A program made the translations under genes and the position numbers. This document shows, piece by piece, positions 33,485 through 44,588 of a stretch of DNA of 44,588 bases. The DNA comes from Plantago elongata (taxonomy: Eukaryota > Streptophyta > Magnoliopsida > Lamiales > Plantaginaceae), in the NCBI GenBank assembly GCA_036897095.1, contig JAYMSP010000656.1:1-44588 (forward strand). The letters run 5' to 3'. The notes under the pieces are model-generated. The model was not told the DNA's origin, ran no database searches, and saw only the letters and a program-made list of their open reading frames with translations. Positions within the stretch are counted from its first letter, which is position 1, and every line of letters begins with the position of its first letter.

Positions 33485-35433
33485 CTAACATTCCAATAGG
33501 TTTGAAAAGAGGTAATTACTAAACAGGAACCACCCAAGAAGCATGCTTGAAAACGATAACAGTCCGAGTATAAACGGCCAGCCAACCATAAAGATACCCA
33601 AGCAGAGCACCGACACAAATGGCAAAAACGATCTTATTACAGACAACGAATCAACCCACCTCCCCTTAAATATTACAAGAGCTGCAACATTGACCATGTT
33701 CCAACTCATTGACCCCTTGTAGCTCAGGCGGTTAAGGCAATTGGCAACGAATGAATGGCAGTTGCAGGTGAAGAGGTTGTATGATACGTGCTCAAATTTG
33801 CGGACAGTTGATAGGATGGCATCATCCCAGGATATAGCAGTCCCATATTCAGTATGTTTATACCGATGCTTGCACTTGTGCGCAGCAAGATTTACTGGAA
33901 AACAGCACTGTTTAACATATCACAACGCAACAGGTTAAATTTTGACCATTCCAATTCAGCTTGTACGTTTCAAAAAAGTCAATAAATTTTTTCTTTACAA
34001 ATAATGATTCCAAGACCTTTGGGATCACAGCATATCTACATAAAGCCGAAGACATTTCAGCACCGCCACAAATAATATATAGTATTCCTTTCCATCCAGC
34101 ACACATGGTGATGCATGATATGATGGTTCAGTTTATTATCTTACTATCACAATAGATTTTTTTTTATCAACTAGTTTAGAACAAGCAAGAGGCACAACAG
34201 AAAATCAATAAAGGAGATGTCAACCTTTAACTATGACTAGGAATCGGTCCTGTCATGCCAGCAGACATGGCGACATGGATAAAATATGGACAAATTTTAT
34301 GAGATCATAGGATACGATAAGCACAAGCTATCGCAATAAAATTTTCTTTTGTTATATATAGTATATACTATATAGTGAGAAACAAACAATTCAGTAAGAA
34401 AAAGTCAAAATATCTAACCAAAGAAGATACTCCCTCCGTTCTTTTAAAAGCATAGCTTTCCTTTTTTGGTGTTTCGTTAGAAACTTACTAACCCAAAAAA
34501 GGAAAGTTTTCATCCCACTAACTCATTCTTTATTATTTCTCTCACCTACTTTATCATCATTTTATTCAATCCATCGCTTACTTTATAATCCACTTACAAC
34601 TTTATCAATATACTACCACTCACAAACAAATATTTAACTAATTTTTCTTAAACCAAGATAAAGTAACTCCTTAGGAAGTTTTTATTGGACCGGAGGGAGT
34701 AATTAACTTCGATGCCTGTATCATGAGATGACTATAATGACCTATTCTGATGTATCCAAGCAATAACAGATTTTTTTTATACTTTATCTAGCAGGTACGA
34801 CTGATGTCGCTTCAGATAACATATCATCCCCGATTCTATTTCCTTTTTTAGGTGGGTTGTGACTGTTTGTGTGTGGTTGTGGTGGGGGGCATTCATGAAT
34901 CATGGATGTCCTTATATTATATGGAGAATTTATATCTCCTTATCTCCTTCAGTTTCACTTCCTAAAGAAGATAAATACAACTGGAATGATTAACTGTAGG
35001 ACCAGAATTGCTAGTGATATATCTAACGTAGACCAGATAACAGAATATGCAACTTTCCCCTACAGATGAACCAAACACAAGATATGCACACAACTAACAT
35101 GAGCAGGACGAAAGTGTGTGGAAGTAAGAAGAGGTAGAAGCATACCTGCTCTCTCTCCAGTTGAAGATATCTAGCAACAGAACCAAATGCAAAGTCGTCA
35201 ACATTAACAAGGTAGGAACCAGAGAAATCTAAAATGGTACCGTCTTCTCTGCATAAGCCAACGTGGCCAATGAAAGGTGCCAACCATGATACTATGGGCA
35301 GAGGAGTCCACACTAAGCAACACGGGAATTTTGCCTTTTTAGGATTTACATCCTCCACAGGCCAGAATTCTTGATCAATTGTAGTTCCAGTGAGATTCTT
35401 GCTCTCGGTTTCATTTGCAACATTGAGTTCCAT
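33485..35433 (-). CDS. RTE1: RTE1/RTH family protein (DUF778), ethylene-receptor regulator type
   Basis: Two coding exons, 35146-35433 and 33485-33907, give 236 residues. The core motifs [20 protein letters not shown] (35-54), [23 protein letters not shown] and ARYLQL are those of RTE1 and its homologue RTH. The second exon carries [24 protein letters not shown] with a Cys-Asn-Cys-His motif at 144-147, and [18 protein letters not shown] long hydrophobic C-terminus (about 188-230) indicates membrane association. In Arabidopsis RTE1 acts at the Golgi/ER with the ethylene receptor ETR1 and promotes its signalling. RTE1 and RTH cannot be told apart confidently here. The start at 35433 follows a spliced 14-nt stretch of 5'UTR, and an in-frame upstream ATG (35466) lies inside the intron. 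The coding intron carries a Stowaway MITE. Confidence 0.94.
34431..34699. mobile_element. Stowaway MITE inside the RTE1-family intron
   Basis: The element starts CTCCCTCCGTTCTTTTAA and ends TTGGACCGGAGGGAG, with terminal inverted repeats matching the Stowaway consensus. TA duplications flank it exactly at 34429-34430 and 34700-34701. It is 269 bp, AT-rich and non-coding. Its interior resembles the older copy at 10405-10630. The clean ends suggest a fairly recent insertion. Confidence 0.93.
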
Positions 35434-35447
35434 TATATAAAGTATTA

Positions 35448-36900
35448 CTGCAGGTACGCAAACCAAGCAATTTCAAAATATATCCCCGTCAAATAATAAT
35501 ATATAGCGCTTTTTCTTTCCTTAAATTGAACAGATAAAATCTTCAAGATAATTAAGAAGACAAAAGTAGCGATTTGGATTAAAAGATGAAGGGAAAAAAA
35601 ATCCTGGAAATGAATGAGGTATGCAATATAAAATGGGCAGACAAATCATCACATCAAAGATTTAACAAAAAACGTTTAAAAGAAAAAAGACAGGAAGGAT
35701 ATAGGGTAGAAATAAAGTGGAATAAAATCAGCTTATAAGAATCATAATGGGGCAGATAACGACTTTGTAATGGCTGAAATACTATCATAAGTACTATTTG
35801 CATACCCCTCTGACCTCTCGAAGCACTAACTTGTTAAACTTTAGAATGGATAAGTCTACCACTCAAGCTGAACTAATTGATGAGACATACTGTCTTGTTT
35901 GCAGTAACATAAAAATCAATCACATACAACAATAATTTGCTCATATGCGACAACAGACATGATATATTATCAAGCAGGAACAGCCAATAAACTTAAATAA
36001 TCATACATCGTGACGAGACATCTTACGTTCATTTCCTTTTTGCAACGTCCGTAATACTTTCAACCAAAAAAAAATAGAAAGATAACTTCTTATTCGTCTG
36101 AGAAAGCACATACATGCAAGTCACGACATTAAAATTCAAGATTGTGTCACCCACACTCGAAAAATCACATCTGTCACTACATCAAAGCCCCTTTTCGTTC
36201 AACGGCTATCACATTTCAAATTGACAAGCTATCAATTCTACACAAGTTATAATCAGTGAAAGACCTTCGGCGGGAACACCTTCAACCTAGCACAAAATAA
36301 TGACATACACTCCGTCCACAAATCACTGAGATTTTCCAGCAGCTCAAGGCATAAAGCCCTAAGTTCATTACTTCATTACATTTACACACTCACGTTATGT
36401 AATATTACCCGCATTGCTCTCAAGTCTTAACCAGTTATTCAATCACAGAAACAACTAAAACATAGTCTCATACATAGACTGATCATTTTCATTATTCTAG
36501 CACTGTATATACCAATGAACTAATGAAAGAAATATAATTAATTAATTACACAGCAAATTCTGAAAACACATCTAAAATTAAATTCATAAATACACAGCAA
36601 AATGATCATTTAGGACTTATCACCTTAGGCAAGCAAATTGAGCAAAATTAAAAACTTCTTCTTTCTAGAGAATTATCACACAAATCAAAGCCACATAAGC
36701 AAAATGGCTAAAACCCACAAAACAAATAAACAAGAAAACGGAAAAATACAGATCAAACAGCAGTCTTGACAGTGAATGTACGCATTATCAACAAGAAGAA
36801 ACAAATCCGTTACAAGAATCAAGCAAAAGATTGAATTTTGATATCAGAAACATCTTCCGAGAGTAATCAAAAAGCAGAAATGAAAAGGTTTTTCGGTTAC
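35448..36900 (-). other. 5'UTR intron of the RTE1-family gene
   Basis: On the minus strand a donor reads TATATGCCG|GTAACCG at 36901/36900. An acceptor CCTGCAG|TAATAC lies 14 nt before the start codon. The implied intron is 1453 bp and holds no recognisable gene or transposon. Without the splice, the leader would contain many upstream ATGs. Confidence 0.65.
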
Positions 36901-37040
36901 CGGCATATAGAAGCTTGAAGGAACCTTCCAGACCGATTTTTTTCAGAAAAACCAGCTGAAATATCACTCTATTGTTGATGATTGAAAGGAAAGCGAAAGG
37001 TAGATGAGATTACAAGTATTGACAATAGATCCTTGTGAAG
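36901..37040 (-). other. Probable non-coding first exon (5'UTR) of the RTE1-family gene
   Basis: This region precedes a good splice donor on the minus strand. The transcription start is not defined; 37040 is an estimate. Confidence 0.45.
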
Positions 37041-39530
37041 AAATTGTAGAAAATGAGGCGATAATTAGTGGTTTAGTCTAAATAGTGCAAGTTGTCTTGT
37101 AATTGCTGGAAATACTTGAAAACTGGCAAGGTGCATGAACCTGCAAAATCAAAGCTTGTCCAAATTGTCTCCTTTGGGACCTACTTTGAATGCACTTTGA
37201 CCTTTTTATTTTATTCATGTTTTTATTTTACTCTTTTCGCAGTCATGATAATTGGGATAAAATGCATAAATATCTTTCATGTTATTTAAAACACTTAAGA
37301 ATGTATTCTAAGTTTATGAAATTGTAAAAATGTACCTGGTGTTCTTCAAAATTATGTACAATTAATTTAATAATGGTGTGTATAAGTGTATTATATTTTA
37401 TATTTCTCTAAACTCTTTAAACTTTAAATAACTTTAAAATTTATCTCTTAAGTAGTTAAAAAGCGCTTATAAGTATTTTGAGCCTAACATAAGGTTAATA
37501 TTAACTTTTATAAGCATTTAAATTCTAATAAAAGGCAGATGGTGGAGTATTAACGAACTACATGCGTCAAATTGCAATTTTCACATTTGATTGCATCATT
37601 TGAATATCAAATTTGAATTTTAACTAATTGTGTTATCTTATGCACGTCTATAATTTCATGAATAATAGTTTCGAATGGATTTTAATATATTTTTTTTATT
37701 TCGATTTATTATGTTTCCATGAGTAGTGCAGAATTAATTTATTATGTTTTCAAAATCTTTCATAAGTAGCACTACTATAATCCAAGTAGATCTGCAAATA
37801 AAATTTGACCCATTATAGATATAGATGGTGGAACAGTGTAGATAATTAGTTAGATGACTATTTTGCTAGCTAAAAATACCAAACATACGTATTCCTGCAA
37901 TTTATTTTAATAACTTTTTTTAAAAAAATTGATGTACGAGTACGACAATACATTAAATGACATAATTCTTGATGTAAGATGATAATATTGAAAGTAGCAT
38001 TAATTTCAGTTGTTTGGTAGTCTACTTGATGTGTTACTTCTATCGGGTTGTATCTCTATTCCTTTTCCCGTTTTTCCCTCTTTTCTCCGCTAAACTTATA
38101 AATAAATATTGTAGATGGAGGTCAGTATAAGTATAATAGTATGTGTATAGTCCGAGAAATGTATTTCAATCTATTGGACTCTAGATTCATTCTACAATGT
38201 CTTATAAATATGCAACTTTCTGAGTTGAGGTTATTCCGACCACAAATTAAACTAGAGGTCACACATCTCTGACTACAAAAATCGTTCCAAGAAGTTAAAC
38301 TATTTAGACACAAAACCTCCAATTGAGTTTGTGGTAATCCTATTGGGCAGTGACCACTGAACAGGAGGGAAGAAGAACTTTAATTAATTTATAAATGCTT
38401 TGATGGTACTCATTAGTCATTACATAGTGAAATAATTTATAATTGAACTTGAATTCTTATATATTTTAAGTTGAAACAAATTTAAACAACATATTAAAGG
38501 TTTACACAAATATAAATTACAAATGATCATACTAAAAAGATTTATTTTTATATTTTTTAGTTAAAGTGGAGCAACTTTTTTGACAAAGTTCAGTCGGTTA
38601 ATGCAGAGTTTGACTTCCTCGTGCAAGGTATCTATGAACCTTGTAAAGGAGAATGGACCTTCTTGGCAAACAATACATCAGATGAAAACCACCTCTTCTT
38701 CACGCTGCTTCTTTTGGCAATTTTTTTATGTCCTCGCAATACTGAATTTTATTTTTCAAGACAAACGTTTTAATTCAACATTTCCGGATCGATTTGGTAA
38801 AACACCCTTCCCAAGGATCCATGTTGATCAGACAAAAATCCCCAACAAAAGAGCATTCAAATGGAGTACTCCCGAAACCAAACGGCAAAATTCTGGACCA
38901 TAGCACCAAGTGCACAAGAATTTTGCCACATTCTTTATTTTAAGAATTCTGGCTAAGTTATACTAAAGGAGGTACAAAATACAGAAGCACATAGTAATAA
39001 TAATATATGATGAAGAAACTTATTTCTCATCCTTTGATTTTTTTTCCTTTTGTTTTTCTTTACTGCGGACTAGTTTTTAGGTACATGCTAGAGACCCTCT
39101 TTTTACAGTTGCTTCTTTTGCGATCTCAACAGTCCCTACAAAATTCGTCATCTCCTTTTTTCTTTTTTTGCTCTTTTCTTTTTACTAATAGTACTTATTA
39201 CAGATATATAGGTAATACTACACGCTATGTTGAGAGATGACTAGTTCATTTCTCACCATAGTTTTAGGACCTCACGGATTAGGCTCAACGGGTTCACTAC
39301 CAGTTTTCTTACCTCAACTGCACTTTGTGCCACTTTCGACGTTGAGATCTGTTTGCTCTAAACTGGCAGTATTAATTTCTCCCTAGGATTGAACCGTACA
39401 CTTTCACATCCGACAAATTTCTTCCTTCCTTCCTGTACACTGTAAACTTGCATCTTAGAAACCTTCTCCAAACTTGATATTTGCTTGACTGCCTCTTTTA
39501 GACGGGCACTCATCTACTGTAACACTTCTA
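37041..39530. other. Intergenic DNA with a possible exon relic at 38560-38766
   Basis: Mostly AT-rich and unrecognised. At about 38560 (+) an acceptor-like TATTTTTTAG is followed by an open stretch of about 68 codons containing NAEFDFLVQGIYEPCKGEW and TSDENHLFFTLLLLAIFL. It ends at a stop near 38770. It looks protein-like, but I cannot assign it to a family. It may be a degraded exon or chance. The region next to 39530 probably includes the kinase 3'UTR. Confidence 0.35.
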
Positions 39531-42500
39531 CTAGAGGTTCTCGAGTCTCTGCACCGTAAGGTACTCCAAACCTTTGACGCGGCTAATGATCTCAGCAAAA
39601 GAAGGGCGCTTTTGTGGGTTCCTACAAAAGATGAACTCCAAGTTACACTTAATTGACAGAGATCATGGGAAGTTTGAACACACTCATTTCGGCAGGAATA
39701 CATATATATTATAATACTAAAATGTAAAAGACATGAAACCCTAATGTCTACCGTTTATATTAATTCTCACAAAAATATTGGAACTTTACTAAGGGCATGT
39801 ACGAGAGTTGCATCATATTGCATGTAACTACCTGCTGTTAAACTATTCTGTACTCTAACACCCAAATGATCACAAGCACTTCCTGTTAGGAGGAATGCGT
39901 TATAATTTTTAATCTGTTTAGGGAAAAAACAGTAATTTCCATGGATTATTAAAACATGCTCCTGTAGTGAAGTAACAGGCATTCAGCTTCGAAAAACACC
40001 TCTGTTTTAAGAATAAACAAGCACCAAAAACATTAGCAATCGAAAATATGCTGTGAAATTTTAGAAAAGTCGCAAGGACATTCAAGTTTATAGCCAACTG
40101 AAACACATAGCTTACACCAAGGATGGAAAAGGAATCAGAACTTTCAAAACTCACCTATTCCAACACTCACTGATTATCTCTGCCACAGTTGGATCAACTG
40201 AGGATGGGATGTCGAGGTGCCTGCCTTGCCATCCAACAGCTCCTACCACCTGCATAGAGTTCAGTTCTGTCCATGGAACCCGCAGCGTTGCCAGCTCCCA
40301 GAGTATTACCCCAAAACTATATATGTCAGATCTGGTAATGAAAGAAACATGTGAGGGTCATCGGTCGAACACACATGGAAATCATAAAGAGCCACATTCT
40401 CTTAAGATTCAATTATATCTGAAGACTCACTTCTCGTTGGATGGTTCATTCCTCAAAACCTCTGGTGCCATCCACTCTGCCTGTGAATTGGCACAACATT
40501 ACCAAAAAAAACGGTGTCATTAAACCTATCCTCTTTTGCTTGCTTCACATGCAATCCCTCTCATTAGAACATCCTACATCTACAGAAGATGCGGACATTG
40601 AAGTTTATGCAAGAGTTGGGGTGCTTCTGCACTGAGGCCTAAGGTGTTTCACAGTCTTTACTCTTTCCTTTTGATCTTACATGAAAAGGCACCATGTACG
40701 CACTTGATTAAATGTAAACAATGATGAGAACGGCTCAACAACAAAATAATGGATTAATTTGAAATGCATGCAGTTCCTTTACATCTTTTATGAAACATGA
40801 TATAAACAGTCAGACTAACAGATGCATAGAACGCAAGAAAAGATTAAATAGGCCAGGCTATGGGCTACCAACCCAAAACTTTGAGTCGATGTGCATACCG
40901 TTCCGGCAGCTGACTTTGAAGATAGAAACGTGTTGTGCTGCAGACGAGACATCCCAAAATCACAGACCTAAATACATGAAATGAAACATTAGAGAGAATC
41001 AAGAAGATTATTTTTAAAACATAAAAGAATTAAAAAAGAACAATTGAATCCAAACCTTAACAACCCAATTTTTGTCAACGAGGAGATTTGGAGTCTTCAA
41101 ATCTCGGTGAACAATTATAGGATTACTAGTATGCAAGTAATTCATTCCCTTGGCCTGCAAATATTGACACATGAGCAGATGGTAGAGGAAATAGTAGAAA
41201 GTAAAAGAAAATAATAGAATGTCATTTACCACGTCAAGGGCCATCTTTATCCGCTGCTTCTCATCAATTTGAATATTTGGTCGGTGCAACAGCTTATATA
41301 AACTACCCCTGGGATGGGAATTGCTTGTTAAAAATTAGCACGGTAAACAAAATATCACATACTTAAATTGCAGTGCAAGAGTTTGATCATAAACATAAAA
41401 CTCCTCAAAGAGCAATGGAGAAAGTGCAAATTTAATCTCCCTTCCCCCTCTATTGCACAATATGAATCAACCCACAAAGCAGCAACCCGAATAGACCTCC
41501 GGAACATGCAAGCAGGACAGAGTAGGGTGTTTGAGCACCCAAGCTAGCAAAAATTTAAAGAAAGCTCCAAATATTTGTCTATTGGATCATGAGTTGCTTT
41601 ATGACAGGACAGGATATTACTCAACCAGAACAGAATATGCAAAGAGAGCAAAATTGACTGTGTAGCAATATTAGCAAAAGAGTAATTCCAAAGCCATAAG
41701 ATATGAACCTCGGGAGATACTCTGTCAATATGGACATATTAGGAGGACGCATCACTGCTCCCATGAAAAGAACAACATTTGGATGTCTCAACCTCATCAT
41801 AATTTCAATCTGCACCAAGCAAAATGTATACACAGAGTTTGAGTTTAAATTGGAAATTGCATGCAAGTTGAACTTTTAAATGGAATGCTTACCTCACATC
41901 TGAACTGTGCCAGTGCTGTGCCAGATATATCTTGCTTCATAAACTTTTTCACGGCAACTTCCTGTAAATAAAGTACATAATTAAAGCTGGAATTCTGGAA
42001 CTCTAGACCACAAAATTATGTACAAACCTAGTTTAATTTTGGAAAAAGAAAAAGTTTCATTAAGTCAACTGCGTGCTTACATAAACTCCAACCATGCACA
42101 GAATGACAGAAATATGTTTGGATTACAATAACTCCACATTCATTTCAAACTAAGCACATACAGTCTTGTAGATTTTCATTTACGACATGCATTATCGAGA
42201 TAACAGATAACCAACTAAAATGACTCACAGTGCCATTCCATTCTCCATGATAGACCTCACCATATGATCCTGCAAAATATGGATGACACCATAAGCGTTT
42301 TTTTCAGTTGAGAAAGAACCTAAAAATAAGTACAGGTTATTACTGTGTCAACCAGTCCTCCAATCACATATGGATATGCATGAAAAATGTCAATTTGACC
42401 TATGCACTTTATCTTTTAAGTTGAGAGTTAAAAATTGTCATCTAATCATAAATGCTTTCACAATGAAGCGTACTTGAACATTTCTCATGAAAAAAATTTC

Positions 42501-44409
42501 GTTAAGCCAAGTCAATCATGACCTTCAGATATGCTTAAGTGGCTCATCTGATCATAGATGTATTGGTTAAGAATATCAATGCCAAAAATAAGAAAAGGCC
42601 AGACTGTCACCGCCAGTTCCAATCCAGTATGGAAAAGGATGGCAATTTGATTGATGCACCTAGCCTTTGTTAAAAGTTACTCATAAAAAAGTAAATGTCT
42701 GCAGATTTAATGACGTACTTTATTCTCAAATTTCCTGAAAACGAAATCCTAACTGGGCTAAGTGACACATACATCTTAAGATAAGTTGAACACAGTATAT
42801 AAACCTTAAACCGCTTTCATAATCCAAAACTAATATTAGTAATTAATAGATACTGAGAAGCTTCCTGACATTGTTATTTAAAAATGCATGTTCGCCCATA
42901 CAGGCATCCTGAGCCAAGAATAAAATTATGGATATTAGAATTCTCAGCTAGATCATTAGCCATACAGTTGCAACGATTTTTCAACCAACAAAGAGGATGG
43001 CAATTCAAATACTTTACCTATACCAATGCGTTCGCCAATATGGAGATCTTCCCATAAAATCTCAGCAATTCCATTGATGGAGTGATCCATTTGTGAATTG
43101 TGGATATTACTAGTATCAAACTGACTACTGCCAACTATTTCCATGGCTTCATTACTGGAAAAGCCAACTTGTTCTCTGAAAAAAGCAATATCATTAATTG
43201 GGTTCATGCTGTCATCTCTTCCTCCGGCAAGATCCTGTTTGCTCAAGGTATTGACATGTAACTTATGTTCTCCCAATCCTTCAGCTGAATGTTTTCTCAT
43301 GCTGGTCAAGAGAATATGGTTTGACAATATTCCAGTGGGGCATAATTCTGTACTTGACCCACTCAGTTTGATAGTTTCCTCAGCACAAGGGCGAGAGGAT
43401 CTAATTCCAGCTCCTAGGTGAGATGTTGATGAGGTCCTTCCATCTAAATTAAAACTTAGATGGTGACTACTCGGTACCTCTGAAGGAATGAGGGTGCCTG
43501 GAGCACCCATTAGATCAATGATATACTCACTGCACGTGAATAAACATTAAGTTGTTAGTGATGTAAATCAGGAGGAAACTTTATTAACAATAGGATTAGA
43601 TTATCTTGTTCTATAGTTTGTACAAAACTCTTATTTGGTCAGTTATATTTTCAACTAACATAATTCAAGATTACATTAGGTTCCATCAAGATCATGTTCC
43701 TAGCTTGGATTAGCATGATCGGACACATCTGATTATTATTGACATTGACCATTTGACCTTGAATTAGAAATTTTTATCTCCATCATTTTCTGTTGTTCTT
43801 CACTTTTCCTCTGATCTCTATCCCATTTCGAATTAGTTATTGATTATATAATGTTGTTTTCACTAATAAAAAATGCAGTTGACATCTCAGTTGTTGACAA
43901 ATATTTTACTTTAAATCACATAGTATTCACTATTCAGTATTCACTAAACCAGAAAAGTTCAGTTTACTGTAAAATATAACGCTAGCACAAAGGACTTTTT
44001 TGCATTAGAAAGGGTTTAAAGGGCGGCATAAACTACAAGGCAAACTGTTCCACAATCAAGGACTGATGTGTTAGCTCATCTTGAAAAATTTAACGTGAGT
44101 ATCTAGTTTTGGAACACTGGACGTGTGGAGTCCCATAAACGAATGTTCACCAAAAGATAATGTGTATTATTTGCTACTTGAGTTGACACAACCAGGCGAA
44201 TAAGAAAGAACAAGAATTATATCTTGAAATGAAGATCAATATATAATAAAAAAATAAAATAAAAACAAAAAAAAGATGTAACAGCAGCACAGTAAGAAAA
44301 CCTACCTTCCACTATCCAGTTTAATCAAGTTCACAGCTCCTTCATCAGTGCCAGTGTAATAGCTACCTTTGACTAGCTTGCATGGAAGGCCAATTCTATC
44401 AGCAAGTAC
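39531..44409 (-). CDS. Raf-like MAPKKK of the EDR1/CTR1 type (5'-partial)
   Basis: Eleven exons join in frame: 44306-44409, 43018-43529, 42229-42269, 41893-41961, 41709-41809, 41230-41308, 41056-41154, 40899-40967, 40431-40480, 40155-40331 and 39531-39621. They give the last 463 residues; the start lies beyond the window. The first part is the end of an EDR1 domain ([33 protein letters not shown]). A low-complexity linker follows, then a complete kinase domain. Visible motifs are IGIGSYGEV (glycine loop), [21 protein letters not shown] and [17 protein letters not shown]. The subdomain VIII sequence has GTAEW where most relatives have GTPEW. The C-terminal tail after the kinase is very short. 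Such kinases act in ethylene, defence and osmotic-stress signalling. It belongs to the group B Raf-like kinases, but I cannot assign an individual orthologue. Confidence 0.93.
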
Positions 44410-44588
44410 CTAGAAAGAAAATTTGGTTATTAAGCAGCATTGGTATATCTCACCCTTAAGAGTAATGTGATTGATAACCTAGACTAGAACAATATACTAA
44501 TTTCATTTGTCTCCAATCACAGATCTAATGCATCATAAAGAAGACCTAAACATGTTGTACCAACCACCCCACCACCCCCCTCCCCCCC
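44410..44588 (-). other. Intron of the Raf-like kinase, ending in a C-rich run
   Basis: The upstream kinase exons lie outside the window. The last 25 bases are nearly pure C on the plus strand (CCACCCCACC followed by CCCTCCCCCCC). This is unusual for the region and could be a natural polypyrimidine tract or an assembly edge. Confidence 0.5.

Noticed and set aside
33741-33938. 65-codon plus-strand frame
   Set aside because: Antisense of the second RTE1-family coding exon.
9333-44409. Biosynthetic or defence gene cluster
   Set aside because: The six genes belong to unrelated signalling, transport and chromatin families with separate promoters. No pathway enzymes or NLR genes are present.

Overview
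The window is AT-rich nuclear DNA of a flowering plant, most likely a eudicot. The genes are intron-rich with canonical plant splice sites, their proteins belong to plant families (PYR/PYL/RCAR, KEA, RTE1, EDR1-type Raf kinase), and the gaps hold plant MITEs and retroposons. No genus or species can be read from the sequence. The exon models below were assembled by hand from splice sites, reading-frame continuity and remembered family sequences. No alignment or transcript data were available.

Layout: (1) 1-9300 has no recognisable host gene. It holds a perfect pentanucleotide microsatellite, a MITE-like family rich in GTTCAGTT, a tandem array of about 650-bp units (about 2.8-4.9 kb), and a broken, internally deleted pogo/Lemi1-like DNA transposon at 5331-6344. 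A related, uninterrupted copy of its target repeat lies at 1508-1688. (2) 9333-9902 (-) is an intronless PYL2-type abscisic-acid receptor. (3) 10-17 kb is intergenic and transposon-rich: Stowaway-like, Tourist-like and GTTCAG MITEs, and two roughly 90-bp tRNA-like retroposons, each with an exact target-site duplication. (4) 17106-23819 (-) is a 20-exon KEA4/5/6-type K+/H+ antiporter. (5) 25348-29115 (-) is a 13-exon class IV histone deacetylase (HDA2 type) with a predicted GC-AG first intron. (6) 30036-32460 (+) is a 6-exon conserved plant protein of unknown function with a possible remote link to the phosphoglycerate mutase/alkaline phosphatase fold. (7) 33485-35433 (-) is an RTE1-family protein with a 5'UTR intron and a Stowaway MITE in its coding intron. 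(8) 39531-44409 (-) is the C-terminal part of an EDR1/CTR1-type Raf-like MAPKKK whose 5' end lies beyond the window.

These are ordinary chromosomal genes, not an operon. PYL2, RTE1 and CTR1/EDR1-type kinases all act in ABA, ethylene or stress signalling, but the proximity is more simply read as conserved gene order. From memory, Arabidopsis has PYL2 and RTE1 close together on chromosome 2 (At2g26040, At2g26070), and KEA6, the unknown protein and a Raf-like kinase close together on chromosome 5 (At5g11800, At5g11810, At5g11850). I found no clearly new multi-gene system. The most novel signals are the miniature retroposon pair, the transposon with its related empty site, the GTTCAG family with the 650-bp array, the GC-AG intron, and the diverged enzyme-like unknown protein.
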